Assembly: GCF_020010925.1 (NCBI RefSeq)
Contig: NZ_JAGJBZ010000002.1
Coordinates: 310,001 to 374,000, forward strand
DNA length: 64,000 nucleotides
Direction: 5' to 3'
Source: Streptomyces griseiscabiei
GTDB lineage: Bacteria; Actinomycetota; Actinomycetes; Streptomycetales; Streptomycetaceae
A program made the translations under genes and the position numbers. Positions 8,716-17,054 of the stretch are shown here, in pieces (the stretch's first letter is position 1; each line of letters starts with the position of its first letter). A model generated the notes under the pieces. It saw only the letters and a list, made by a program, of their open reading frames with translations. It was not told where the DNA came from and made no database searches.

Positions 8716-9935
8716 CCTTGTCCGACCGGTTGCCGTGCACCCGTCCGTCAGGGCGGGTGCACCCCGGCGGTGCGGGCCCGTCGGAGGACGGGGACGAGGG
8801 CGGGCATCGGTCCGGAGCTCCCGATGCGGATACGGAGGGATCGGGTGGGCCGGCGGGGTCGTTACCCCCTGCCGCCGACCGGGGGCCGGCCCGTCGGGCG
8901 GGTGGGGCGAGCCCCTTGGACGGGCAGGAGGCGGCGGGGATCCTGGAGCAGGCCCGGGTGTCCGTCGACCCCGAGATGCGGCGTGCCGTCGAGTCGTTGC
9001 CCGGTTCGTTGCGCCGGGTCGCGCGCTACCACTTCGGCTGGGAGGACGCGGACGGCGCCCCGGCCGCGGGCAACGCGGGCAAGGCGATACGCCCGGCGCT
9101 GGTCCTGGCCGCCGTCGGCGCGCTCGGGGGGCGCGAGGCCGTCGCCGTACGGGCCGCGGCCGCGGTGGAGTTGGTGCACAACTTCACGTTGCTGCACGAC
9201 GACGTGATGGACCGGGACACCACCCGCAGACACCGGGCCACCGCGTGGACCGTGTTCGGTGTCCCCGACGCGATCCTCGCCGGGGACGCGTTGCAGGCCC
9301 TCGCCCAGCGGCTGCTCGCCGAGGACCCGCATCCGGCGTCGGCCGCGGCCTCGGCACGGCTCGCGTCCTGTGTCGTCGAGCTGTGCGCGGGCCAGCAGAC
9401 GGACACCGAGATGGAGGGCCGCGGTCCCGAGGAGGTCACCCTCGACGAGGTGCTCGCCATGGCCGAGGCGAAGACGGGCGCGCTGCTCGGCTGCGCCTGT
9501 GCGGTGGGGGCGTTGTACGCGGGCGCCGGCGCGGAGGACGTCGAGGCCCTCGACGCGTTCGGGCGGGAGGCGGGGCTCGCCTTCCAGCTCATCGACGACG
9601 TGATCGGCATCTGGGGAGACCCGGGCCGCACCGGCAAGCCGGCCGGAGCGGATCTCATGGTCCGCAAGAAGTCCCTCCCGGTGGTCGCCGCCCTCGCCTC
9701 CGGCACTCCGGAGGCCGCGGAACTCGCCGAGCTGTACGGCATGCCCTACGCCGAGGGAGATCTGGAGCGTACGGCGCTGGCCGTGGAGCGGGCCGGTGGC
9801 CGTGACTGGGCTCAGGTCCAGGCGGCCGACCGTATGGCCCGGGCCGTACACGAACTGTCGCGTGCCGTTCCCGATCCGGAGTCGGCCGGGGGACTGTTGG
9901 CGCTGGCCGAGTTCGTGACGCGCCGCAGCAGTTGA
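8712..9935 (+). CDS. Polyprenyl diphosphate synthase, family 2 encapsulin cargo
   Basis: A ~407-residue trans-isoprenyl diphosphate synthase. The GTG at 8712 overlaps the encapsulin TGA, giving translational coupling. The first ~70 residues are Gly/Pro/Asp-rich and disordered, as seen in family 2 cargo where this tail acts as loading signal. The catalytic domain starts near 72 and has the first Asp-rich motif DDVMD (163-167). The second motif is DDVIG (295-299): the third Asp is replaced by Gly, followed by [20 protein letters not shown] names this class 'family 2 encapsulin nanocompartment cargo protein polyprenyl transferase' as I recall. It condenses IPP with an allylic diphosphate; chain length and product use are unknown and no terpene cyclase lies beside it. 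Confidence 0.92.
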   Translation: MTLSDRLPCTRPSGRVHPGGAGPSEDGDEGGHRSGAPDADTEGSGGPAGSLPPAADRGPARRAGGASPLDGQEAAGILEQARVSVDPEMRRAVESLPGSLRRVARYHFGWEDADGAPAAGNAGKAIRPALVLAAVGALGGREAVAVRAAAAVELVHNFTLLHDDVMDRDTTRRHRATAWTVFGVPDAILAGDALQALAQRLLAEDPHPASAAASARLASCVVELCAGQQTDTEMEGRGPEEVTLDEVLAMAEAKTGALLGCACAVGALYAGAGAEDVEALDAFGREAGLAFQLIDDVIGIWGDPGRTGKPAGADLMVRKKSLPVVAALASGTPEAAELAELYGMPYAEGDLERTALAVERAGGRDWAQVQAADRMARAVHELSRAVPDPESAGGLLALAEFVTRRSS

Positions 9936-10146
9936 CAGGGCGCGGCAGCCGGGGCGACGCGACAGTCGAGGCGGAAGCCGTGGTCGAGGTGGGTGCGTGT
10001 CGGTTGATGCTCCCGAGGCGGTGGTGCCGGGTGGACCTGACCCCGCGCGGTGCCGGTGCCTTCGGGTGGTCGGTGGGTCCCGCACATCCCCACGGTGTGC
10101 GGGGCCCGCCGGGTTCCTGACCGTCCGGGCTCCCTGAGCCTCGGTT

Positions 10147-10178
10147 CTGAATCCCTGAATCCCTGAATCCCTGAATCT
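10147..10178. repeat. Four tandem 8-bp repeats
   Basis: CTGAATCC occurs three times in tandem and is followed by CTGAATCT, in the gap (9936-10278) upstream of the DHFR-family gene. The remainder of that gap has no visible gene. The repeat could vary in copy number by slippage. Confidence 0.85.
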
Positions 10179-10187
10179 CTTGTTCTC

Positions 10188-10228
10188 TTGCAACCACTAC
10201 AGATGAAGTACTATAACTGACGTGGTTG
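10188..10228 (+). promoter_or_regulatory. Candidate promoter and flanking inverted repeat for the DHFR-family gene
   Basis: TTGCAA (10188-10193), an 18-bp spacer and TATAAC (10212-10217) make a plausible housekeeping-type promoter. A 7-bp perfect inverted repeat, CAACCAC (10191-10197) and GTGGTTG (10222-10228), brackets the -10 box and could be an operator. If transcription starts near 10224, the GTG at 10222 cannot be the start of a normally led message. Confidence 0.5.
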
Positions 10229-10278
10229 AGGGAGCGGCTCGGACGCCGCTCGCTGTCGGACGAGGAAAAGAGACCGGT

Positions 10279-10863
10279 TTGCGCAAGCTCACGTACCTCA
10301 TCGCCTGTTCGATCGACGGCTTCATCGGGGACCAGGACGGTGACGCGTCGTACATGTACCCGTACGTGGTCGGGGACTTCGCCGAGTACCTCAGCGCGGA
10401 GCACCCGGACACCACCCCGGCCCATGTCCGGCGCCTCGTCGGCACCGACGGTCTGCCGAACAAGGAGTACGACACGATCATCCAGGGCCGCGCCAGCTAC
10501 GACGTGGCACTGAAGGAGGGCATCACCAGCCCGTACTCCCATCTGCGCGAGTACGTCGCCTCGCGCACGCTGAAGGAGTCGCCCGACCCGAACGTCGAGA
10601 TCATCTCGGAGGACCTGGTCGGCAGGGTCCGCGCGCTCAAGGCGGAGGACGGCGGCCTCGGCATCTACCTGTGCGGTGGCTCCGTCGTCGCGGGCGAGCT
10701 GATCGACGAGATCGACGAGCTGGTCATCAAGACGTACCCGGTCGTGCAGGGCTCCGGCATGCCGATGTTCGGCGCCGGTTTCACCCTCCACGAGTTCACG
10801 CTCGACGAGGTGCGCGGCTTCGACAACGGGGTGGTGGTGCGGCGGTACAGCAGGAAGCGCTGA
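10279..10863 (+). CDS. Dihydrofolate reductase family protein (RibD/YyaP-like)
   Basis: About 194 residues beginning (M)RKLTYLIACSIDGFIGD, with later IYLCGGSVVAGELIDEIDELVIKTYPVVQGSGMPMFG. This is the RibD C-terminal/DHFR-like fold that binds NADPH in reductases of pteridine or deazaflavin type. Classical folate-DHFR catalytic residues are not conserved in these proteins, so substrate is unknown. I use the TTG at 10279 because family members begin at this lysine-leucine strand; a GTG at 10222 would add 19 residues and lies at the predicted transcription start. It appears monocistronic. Confidence 0.8.
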   Translation: MRKLTYLIACSIDGFIGDQDGDASYMYPYVVGDFAEYLSAEHPDTTPAHVRRLVGTDGLPNKEYDTIIQGRASYDVALKEGITSPYSHLREYVASRTLKESPDPNVEIISEDLVGRVRALKAEDGGLGIYLCGGSVVAGELIDEIDELVIKTYPVVQGSGMPMFGAGFTLHEFTLDEVRGFDNGVVVRRYSRKR

Positions 10864-10916
10864 TTGCCGGTGCACGGCGGGGGGCGGCCCGACCCCGGCG
10901 GTCATACCCTGAGGAC

Positions 10917-11150
10917 ATGGGCATCGACGAGCAAGTCTGCCCGGTCTGCGGACAGCCTGTGGCCACGGTCGTACGGCGGCACAAGACGTTCGGCGCGTGG
11001 GTACCCGTATGGAGTCCGGGTCCGTGCAGGAATCATGAGTGTGCGGTGTATGTCGGCGAGGCCGATGCGGCCGATGCGGCCGATGACGCCGTCGAGGTCG
11101 GTGGGGGCGCTGGGGGCGACGAGGCCGACGGGGTGAGGAGCGAAGGGTAG
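10917..11150 (+). CDS. Small zinc-ribbon protein with Ala-Asp tail
   Basis: 77 residues. The first half has CPVCGQPVATVVRRHKTFG...PCRNHEC, four cysteines spaced as in a zinc ribbon. The second half contains a GEADAADAADDAVEVGGGAGG stretch encoded by a short GCCGATGCG-type tandem repeat near 11060-11090. No family is recognised beyond 'hypothetical zinc-binding protein'. ATG at 10917. Confidence 0.6.
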   Translation: MGIDEQVCPVCGQPVATVVRRHKTFGAWVPVWSPGPCRNHECAVYVGEADAADAADDAVEVGGGAGGDEADGVRSEG

Positions 11151-11249
11151 GGCGGGTCGCGGACCGAGCTGTGGGTTCTTCCGGGCCGTGTTCGTCCGCG
11201 CCGTGTTCGTCCGGTCCGGAGAAGTACTCGGGGAAACATCCCGTGGGTG

Positions 11250-11279
11250 TGTCGAGAAGCGCAGGGCGGCTCCGACGTC
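11250..11279 (+). promoter_or_regulatory. Candidate ECF42-type promoter upstream of the YciI gene
   Basis: TGTCGA (11250-11255), a 17-nt spacer and CGACGTC (11273-11279). From memory the ECF42 group recognises TGTCGA at -35 in front of DGPF/YciI genes, so this is a probable target of the neighbouring sigma factor. A 9-bp inverted repeat GGGCGGCTC/GAGCCGCCC overlaps the -10 end and could fold in the leader. AAGGAG (11326-11331) precedes the ATG at 11339. Confidence 0.55.
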
Positions 11280-11338
11280 TCCTGTGAGAGCCGCCCGACC
11301 CGGGTGGTTCGAACCGAGGAAGGCGAAGGAGCGGACTC

Positions 11339-11752
11339 ATGAAGTACCTGGTGATGGTCCTGGGCACCCAGTCGGACTACGAGGGCATGCGTGGCAAGGC
11401 CTCCGAGCACTCCCCGGCCTGGACGCCGGAGCAGCTGCAGGCCATGTACGCCCATATGGGAGCGATCAACGACGACCTCGCGGAGACCGGGGAGATCATC
11501 GACGGCCAGGGGCTGGCGGAGCCGGCCCGGACCCGGCTCGTCACGGCCGACGCCGACGGCAAGCCGGTGATCACGGACGGGCCGTACCCGGAGACCAAGG
11601 AGCTGCTGGCGGGCTACTGGCTCCTGGACTGCGCGAGCCTGGACCGGGTCACGGAGATCGCGGCCCGTGTCGCGCGGTGCCCCGGCCCCGAGGGGCTCAC
11701 GGAGTACCCGGTGGTGATCCGGCCGGTGCTGGACGGCGCGGGGGACATCTGA
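11339..11752 (+). CDS. YciI (DGPF-domain) family protein
   Basis: 137 residues with the signature ITDGPYPETKELLAGYWLLDCAS that gives the DGPF name. YciI-like proteins have a ferredoxin-like dimeric alpha/beta barrel fold; the biochemical role is unsettled. It lies ~100 bp before an ECF sigma factor with a long C-terminal extension, the established genomic partner of DGPF proteins (the ECF42 group). The preceding promoter-like sequence suggests transcription by that sigma factor. ATG at 11339 with an excellent Shine-Dalgarno. Confidence 0.88.
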   Translation: MKYLVMVLGTQSDYEGMRGKASEHSPAWTPEQLQAMYAHMGAINDDLAETGEIIDGQGLAEPARTRLVTADADGKPVITDGPYPETKELLAGYWLLDCASLDRVTEIAARVARCPGPEGLTEYPVVIRPVLDGAGDI

Positions 11753-11855
11753 GGCGCCACGGGGCGGCCGGACACCGAGCGGGGTCCCGCGTGGAGCGCC
11801 GAGCGGAGCGCCGCGTGGAGCCCCGTGGGAGGCTCCGAGAGGTTCGGTGGGGCGG

Positions 11856-13109
11856 ATGAGCGAGGTCGAGGGCCTGTTGCGGGAGTGCGCGCCGCAGGTC
11901 CTCGGCGCGCTGGTGCGGCGGTACGGGCACTTCTCCGCCGCCGAGGACGCAGTGCAGGAGGCACTGCTCGCGGCGGCCGGGCAGTGGCCGTCGCGCGGGG
12001 TGCCGGACAATCCGCGCGGGTGGCTGGTCAAGGTGGCCTCGCGGCGGCTGACGGACACGTTGCGCAGTGAGGAGGCGCGGCGGCTGCGGGAGGAGAGGGC
12101 GGCGGCGCTGACACCGCGGGACGCGTTCGTGACGCCGGAGCCGGGGGTGGACCGGGCGCCGAACGAGGACGACGCCCTGACCCTGCTCTTCCTGTGCTGC
12201 CACCCCGCGCTGTCGGTGCCCGCGCAGATCGCGCTGACGCTGCGGGCGGTCGGTGGGCTGACCACGGCCGAGATCGCGCGGGCGTGTCTGGTGCCCGAGC
12301 CGACGATGGCCCAGCGGATCAGCCGGGCCAAGCAGAAGGTGCGCGGGGTGCGGTTCGGGCGGCCCGACAACTGGGAGGAACGCCTGCCCGCCGTGCTGCA
12401 GGTCCTGTATCTCGTGTTCAACGAGGGATACACGGCCACGTCAGGACCGCGTCTGCGGCGGGCCGATCTGGCGGCCGAGGCGATCCGGTTGACGCGGACC
12501 GTGCGGCGGCTGCTGCCCGAGGACCGTGAGGTGGCCGGGCTGCTGGCGCTGATGCTCCTCACCGACGCGCGGCGGGCCGCTCGCACGGACGCGCGGGGTG
12601 AGCTGGTGCCGCTCGACGAACAGGACCGGGGGCTGTGGGACAGGGCGGCCGTGGAGGAGGGGGTCGCGCTGGTGACCTGGGCGCTGTCGGGGGCGACGGG
12701 GAGTGCGGGGCCGTATCAGGTGCGGGCGGCGATCGCCGCGGTGCACGACGAGGCGGACTCGTACGACGTCACGGACTGGCGGGAGATTCTCGGGCTTTAC
12801 GACGTGCTGGTGGAACTGGTTCCGGGGCCGGTCGAGCGGCTCAGCCGGGTGGTCGCGCTGGCCATGGTGCGGGGGCCGCGGGCCGGGCTCGCCGCGTTGG
12901 CGGCGCTCGGGGAGGACGCGGTCCCGATCGGGCATCGGGTGGAGGCGGTCCGGGGGCATCTGCTGGAGCGGGCGGGGGAGGTGGGGGCCGCGCGGGTCGC
13001 GTACGAGTCGGCGGCCTGGCGGACGCTGAGTCTTCCGGAGCGGAGGTATCTGCTGGCGCGGGCGGCTCGGCTCACGGGGGAGGCGGAGGGGGAGCGGGGG
13101 GACGGGTAG
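11856..13109 (+). CDS. ECF sigma factor with C-terminal TPR-like extension (ECF42-type)
   Basis: About 417 residues. Sigma region 2 (APQVLGALVRRYGHFSAAEDAVQEALLAAA) and region 4 (LTTAEIARACLVPEPTMAQRISRAKQKVR) fill the first ~170; a long helical extension (~200-417) with DUF6596/TPR-like character follows, including NEGYTATSGP and AIAAVHDEA. ECF42 sigma factors lack a classical anti-sigma factor and are controlled through this extension. The ATG at 11856 is used; a GTG at 11847 with GAGAGG upstream is an equally possible start. The adjacent YciI gene is the likely target. Confidence 0.87.
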   Translation: MSEVEGLLRECAPQVLGALVRRYGHFSAAEDAVQEALLAAAGQWPSRGVPDNPRGWLVKVASRRLTDTLRSEEARRLREERAAALTPRDAFVTPEPGVDRAPNEDDALTLLFLCCHPALSVPAQIALTLRAVGGLTTAEIARACLVPEPTMAQRISRAKQKVRGVRFGRPDNWEERLPAVLQVLYLVFNEGYTATSGPRLRRADLAAEAIRLTRTVRRLLPEDREVAGLLALMLLTDARRAARTDARGELVPLDEQDRGLWDRAAVEEGVALVTWALSGATGSAGPYQVRAAIAAVHDEADSYDVTDWREILGLYDVLVELVPGPVERLSRVVALAMVRGPRAGLAALAALGEDAVPIGHRVEAVRGHLLERAGEVGAARVAYESAAWRTLSLPERRYLLARAARLTGEAEGERGDG

Positions 13110-13304
13110 TGCGGCTGGGGGTTTCGCTGCCGGTTCCGTCCGGTGCCTTCGCGTGGTGGGTGGGTCGGAGGCGTGCCGGGGGGTGTCCGTCCTCGGAACG
13201 GCGCGGAATCGGTTGGCTGGGAAGTTCGAGGGGGTGACGCGCCAACCGCTGCGGGCGGACACCCCCGACACGCCCCCTTCTCGCCGTACTCGGGTTTCCG
13301 GGCG

Positions 13305-14060
13305 TCAGTTCGTCCTGGGTGGTAGTCCGCCTGTCTCCGGGGATCTGGCGGTGAGGCAGTAGGTGCCGCCCGACGGGTCTCGCAGCACCGTCCAGTGTGA
13401 GTGGTGGGCCAGGACGGTGGCGCCCAGGGATTCGTGGTGGGTGCGGGTGGCCTCGATGTCGGTGCAGGCGAGGTCGAGGTGGGCGGAGGCGGGGCGCGGG
13501 GTGTCGAGGCGCTGGAGGAGGATACGGACGGGGAGCGGGGCCGGTGGGCGCAGGAAGTGGAACTCCGGGCGCGAGCCCGGGTGGGAGTCCCATCCCGACA
13601 GGGCCGCCCAGAACGCCACCTCGCGCTCGAAGGCCGCGGGTGCCGTGTCCAGGCAGACCTGGTCGAGCCGGCTGCCGTCGACCACCGGTGGTCGTCCGGA
13701 CTCCCCGTGCCAGGGCACCGCGCAGAACAGGTGGCCGGCGGGTGAGTGCAGCACGGCCCAGCCCTCGTGCGGGGCGACCACCTCGGCGCCGAGCCGGACC
13801 GCCCGGTCGACGAGCGCGGGGACGTTCTCGACGGCGAGGTCCAGGTGGGCGCCGCCGTCACCGGACATGACACCCTGTGCCTTCACACACGCGTCGCCCG
13901 TCGACGGGAGCAGGGTCACGAACTCGGCCCGGTCACCGCGCGGTTCGGACAGCCTCGTCGCCGTGACCGCCGTCCAGAAGGCGCAGGCGCGTGGGAACCC
14001 GGCCACCGGCCGGTCGATGAAGGCGTACACCCATCGGATCGCCCCGCTCGCTCCGTCCAC
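13305..14060 (-). CDS. VOC (glyoxalase/bleomycin resistance fold) protein, two-domain
   Basis: About 251 residues made of two beta-alpha-beta-beta-beta repeats. Each ends in a VOC-type edge: WAVLHSPAGHLFCAVPW in the N-half and WTVLRDPSGGTYCLTAR in the C-half. Metal ligands are partly recognisable (HLDLAVENVPALVDRA; HLDLACTDIEATRTHHESLGA). The GTG at 14060, preceded by GAGAGGTGG, is chosen; an upstream extension to 14132 has no ribosome site. Substrate unknown; possibly binds a hydrophobic or antibiotic-like ligand. It is followed upstream by another VOC gene in the same orientation. Confidence 0.85.
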   Translation of the reverse strand: MDGASGAIRWVYAFIDRPVAGFPRACAFWTAVTATRLSEPRGDRAEFVTLLPSTGDACVKAQGVMSGDGGAHLDLAVENVPALVDRAVRLGAEVVAPHEGWAVLHSPAGHLFCAVPWHGESGRPPVVDGSRLDQVCLDTAPAAFEREVAFWAALSGWDSHPGSRPEFHFLRPPAPLPVRILLQRLDTPRPASAHLDLACTDIEATRTHHESLGATVLAHHSHWTVLRDPSGGTYCLTARSPETGGLPPRTN

Positions 14061-14144
14061 GGTGCCACCTCTCTCGCACGCCCCTCCCTCGTGGCTGGAC
14101 GGCTTGTACGATCTCCCGCCGTCCTGCCTCACGCAACGCGATAT

Positions 14145-14594
14145 CTAGTCCCGGCGCTGCATGAAGCGCAGCATGTTGCCCGCCGGGTCGCGGAAGGCGC
14201 AGTCGCGGACGCCGTAGGGCTGGTCCATGGGCTCCTGGAGGACATCGGCTCCGGAGGCCTCGACGCGGGCGTAGAGGGCGTCGCAGTCGGTGGTGGTGAA
14301 GTTGACCCCGCGCAGGACGCCCTTGGCGAGGAGGGTGGCGATGGTCTCGCGGTCGGCGGGGGAGATGTCGGGGTCGGCGGCGGGGGGCTCCAGGACGATC
14401 TCGACGTCCGGCTGGAGCGGGGATCCCACGGTGACCCAGCGCATGCCCTCGAAGCCCACGTCGCCGCGGACCTCCATGCCCAGTACGTCCCGGTAGAAGG
14501 CGAGCGCCTTGTCGTGGTCGTCCACGGCGAGGAAGCACTGGGCGAGCTTCACGTCGGCGGCGGCGGGCGGTCTGCTTGCTTCGTTCTCGGCCAT
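14145..14594 (-). CDS. VOC family protein (glyoxalase-like), single domain
   Basis: 149 residues. LAQCFLAVDDHDKALAFYRDVLGMEV is the typical opening VOC strand-helix and DCAFRDPAGNMLRFMQ the closing one. Typical 'YRDVLG' proteins of this kind are annotated as glyoxalase superfamily. It is nine bases downstream of an AraC-type regulator in the same direction, so the two are probably one operon with the regulator controlling the VOC gene. This pairing (AraC without sensor domain plus VOC) is common in Streptomyces. Confidence 0.88.
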   Translation of the reverse strand: MAENEASRPPAAADVKLAQCFLAVDDHDKALAFYRDVLGMEVRGDVGFEGMRWVTVGSPLQPDVEIVLEPPAADPDISPADRETIATLLAKGVLRGVNFTTTDCDALYARVEASGADVLQEPMDQPYGVRDCAFRDPAGNMLRFMQRRD

Positions 14595-14603
14595 GCCCTC
14601 ACG

Positions 14604-15029
14604 CTAGGACGCTTCGCCCGGCTCCGCCGTGCGTATGCGATGTCGGGTCGGGCGGGTCAGGCGCTTCGCCACGCAGGCGGGGATCGCCGCGCTCTCCTCG
14701 TGCGAGCGTGCCCGGTACGCGCTCGGTGTCTCGCCGACCAGCTCGGTGAAGCGGGAGCTGAACGAACCCAGCGACGTACACCCCACCGCGATGCACACCT
14801 CGGTCACCGTCAGGTCGCCCCGGCGCAGCAGGGCCTTGGCGCGCTCTATCCGGCGGGTCATGAGATAGCCGTACGGGGTCTCGCCGAAGGTCGCGCGGAA
14901 GCTGCGCTGGAAGTGTCCGGGGGACATCAGCGCGGTGCGGGCGAGGGCGGTCACGTCCAGCGGCTCGGCGTACTCGCGGTCCATGCGGTCCCGCGCCCGC
15001 CGCAGCCGCACCAGATCGTCCCGGTTCAT
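14604..15029 (-). CDS. AraC-family transcriptional regulator, DNA-binding domain only
   Basis: About 141 residues: two helix-turn-helix motifs typical of AraC/XylS (LDVTALARTALMSPGHFQRSFRATFGETPYGYLMTRRIERAKALL and LTVTEVCIAVGCTSLGSFSSRFTELVGETPSAYR). No sensor domain is present, so it is a MarA/SoxS-sized regulator. It is co-directional with the VOC gene. The ATG at 15029 (MNRDDLVRL) is preferred over a codon two residues earlier. Confidence 0.88.
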   Translation of the reverse strand: MNRDDLVRLRRARDRMDREYAEPLDVTALARTALMSPGHFQRSFRATFGETPYGYLMTRRIERAKALLRRGDLTVTEVCIAVGCTSLGSFSSRFTELVGETPSAYRARSHEESAAIPACVAKRLTRPTRHRIRTAEPGEAS

Positions 15030-15086
15030 GACCACAGCATCGCACCGGCCACTGACAACGGGCCAGGCGCGGGCCGGCCCCCGTGG

Positions 15087-15977
15087 TCAGCCCTTCACCG
15101 CCGAGCTGGCCACTCCCTGGACGAACCAGCGCTGGAAGAAGGCGAAGACGATCAGGACCGGGAGGACCAGGAGGACACCGAAGGCGAGGATCTGGCCCCA
15201 GTCCGGCGGCTGCTGGCCCTGGAAGACGCTCATCTCCAGGGGGAGGGGGCGGACCGAGGGGTCGGAGACCATGAGCACCGGCCACAGGAACGAACCCCAC
15301 TGGGTGAGGAAGGTCAGGATGGCGACCGAGGCGAACGCCGGCTTCGACATCGGGACGATGATCGCGAAGAAGGTGCGCCAGGGGCCCGCGCCGTCCAGCC
15401 GGGCCGCCTCCTCGATGCTCGGCGGGATCGAGCGGAAGAACGTGTGGAACTGGTAGACCGAGAACGCGTTGGCGATGAACGGGAGCGCCTGGATGAAGAG
15501 CGTGTTCCGCTGGTCGTTGAACAGGTAGAACAGCGGCACGGCCACCGACTCGAACGGGACCAGCATCAGCAGCAGGACCAGGGTGAACACGGCTTCCCGG
15601 CCCCGCCACTTCAGGCGCGAGAGCCCGTACGCCGCCATCGAGTTGACGAACAGGCCCCCGGTGACGACCACGAACGCCAGCAGCAGCGAGACGCCCATGA
15701 ACTGCCAGAAGTAGCCCGTGCTGTCGGAGTTCAGGCTGTCCAGGACCGCGGCGTAGTTGTCGAAGGAGAGATGGGTGGGGAGGAAACCGGACAGGCCGTT
15801 CAGGACCTCGTCGGACGGCTTGAGGCTGCCGAGGAGGAGATAGAGGACGGGGAGCGCGAAGACGAACGCCAGGACGGAGAGGACGGCGTAGTCGAGTACG
15901 CGGCGCAGTGATGTGCGGGGTGGGCCGGTCGTCGTGCCGGTCGTGGGGACGGTCCGGCCGGTCGTGAGCGTGCTCAT
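15087..15977 (-). CDS. Carbohydrate ABC transporter permease (MalG type)
   Basis: 296 residues, six predicted TM helices, with the permease cytoplasmic loop EEAARLDGAGPWRTFFAIIVPMSKPAFA (EAA motif) that contacts the ATPase. It pairs with the MalF-type permease immediately upstream (4-bp gap) and the binding protein before that. No ATP-binding subunit is encoded here; Streptomyces importers of this class usually share the MsiK ATPase encoded elsewhere. Cargo is probably an oligosaccharide. Confidence 0.92.
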   Translation of the reverse strand: MSTLTTGRTVPTTGTTTGPPRTSLRRVLDYAVLSVLAFVFALPVLYLLLGSLKPSDEVLNGLSGFLPTHLSFDNYAAVLDSLNSDSTGYFWQFMGVSLLLAFVVVTGGLFVNSMAAYGLSRLKWRGREAVFTLVLLLMLVPFESVAVPLFYLFNDQRNTLFIQALPFIANAFSVYQFHTFFRSIPPSIEEAARLDGAGPWRTFFAIIVPMSKPAFASVAILTFLTQWGSFLWPVLMVSDPSVRPLPLEMSVFQGQQPPDWGQILAFGVLLVLPVLIVFAFFQRWFVQGVASSAVKG

Positions 15978-15981
15978 GGGG

Positions 15982-16968
15982 TCAGTCCTCGTTGTCGGGC
16001 CGGACGACGCGGCGCTGGATCAGGGTCAGGGCGACGACGATCAGGAAGAAGACGACGGTGATCGCGGACGCCTGGCCGATGTTGTTCTGGTCGAAGGCGG
16101 TGGTGACGGCCTGGTACATCACCGTGCGGGCGGCGTCCTCGTCGAGCCCTCCGCCCTTGACCAGGACGTACACCTGGTCGAAGACCCGGAAGGAGAGCAC
16201 CGAGGTCAGCAGGGCGACGAAGACGAGGGTGCCCCGGATGCCGGGCAGGGTGACGTGGCGGAACTGCTGCCAGCGGGAGGCGCGGTCCAGTTCGGCGGCC
16301 TCGTACAGCTCGCCCGGTATCTGCTGGAGTCCGGCGAGCAGGATGACCATCTGGAAGCCCACGCCCTGCCAGACGGAGAGGACGATGACCGAGGCCATCG
16401 CGGTCAGGCCGTCGCCGAGCCAGTCGAAGGCGCCCCAGTTGCCGAGACTCACCGCGTCCAGCGCGGAGTTGAGCATGCCCTGGTCGCTGCGGGCGAGGAT
16501 CAGCCGCCAGATCACGGCGACCAGCGCCATCGGGAAGACGACCGGCATGAAGAAGAGGGAGCGGAACAGGCCGATCGCCTTGAGCTTGCGGTTCAGCAGG
16601 ATCGCGAGGCCGAGCGCGAGGCCGGTCTGCAGCGGTACGACGACCACGGCGAAGGTCAGGTTGTTGAGCAGCGCCCGCAGGAACGGGCCGGACAGGTCGG
16701 GGTCGGTGAACAGCCGGCGGTACTGCTCGATCCCGAAGAAGGTGGGCTCCAGCGGGGAGCCGAGGCGCACGTTGTAGAAGGAGAGCACCACGGCGTAGCA
16801 GAAGGGGATGCCGACGAAGGCGATCAGTCCGGCGACGGCGGGGGCCGCCATCAGCGGCCCGTGCAGCCGGTCGCGGTTCCGACGGGACGGCCGCCGGGCC
16901 GGGGCGCCGGGGGGTGGGGCCTGCTTCCGGCCTGGTGCCGCCGCGGGCACGGGTTCCACGGTTGTCAC
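15982..16968 (-). CDS. Carbohydrate ABC transporter permease (MalF type)
   Basis: 328 residues, six predicted TM helices after a ~35-residue polar cytoplasmic N-terminus. The EAA loop is ELYEAAELDRASRWQQFRHVTLPGIRGTL. It starts at a GTG and is located between the solute-binding protein gene and the MalG-type permease gene. It forms the heterodimeric membrane channel with the latter. Operon order binding protein, MalF, MalG is the standard arrangement for CUT1 sugar importers. Confidence 0.92.
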   Translation of the reverse strand: MTTVEPVPAAAPGRKQAPPPGAPARRPSRRNRDRLHGPLMAAPAVAGLIAFVGIPFCYAVVLSFYNVRLGSPLEPTFFGIEQYRRLFTDPDLSGPFLRALLNNLTFAVVVVPLQTGLALGLAILLNRKLKAIGLFRSLFFMPVVFPMALVAVIWRLILARSDQGMLNSALDAVSLGNWGAFDWLGDGLTAMASVIVLSVWQGVGFQMVILLAGLQQIPGELYEAAELDRASRWQQFRHVTLPGIRGTLVFVALLTSVLSFRVFDQVYVLVKGGGLDEDAARTVMYQAVTTAFDQNNIGQASAITVVFFLIVVALTLIQRRVVRPDNED

Positions 16969-17054
16969 GGGGTCCTCTTTCCGGCGGGGCGGGCGGGCAG
17001 CGGATGCGCGCCCGCCCCGACAGCTGGGTTCGACGGGTCCGGGAGAGCGCGTCC

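Noticed and set aside
13746..15911. A 721-residue plus-strand frame opposite the VOC, AraC and permease genes
   Set aside because: Spans four well-defined minus-strand genes and shows no family features.
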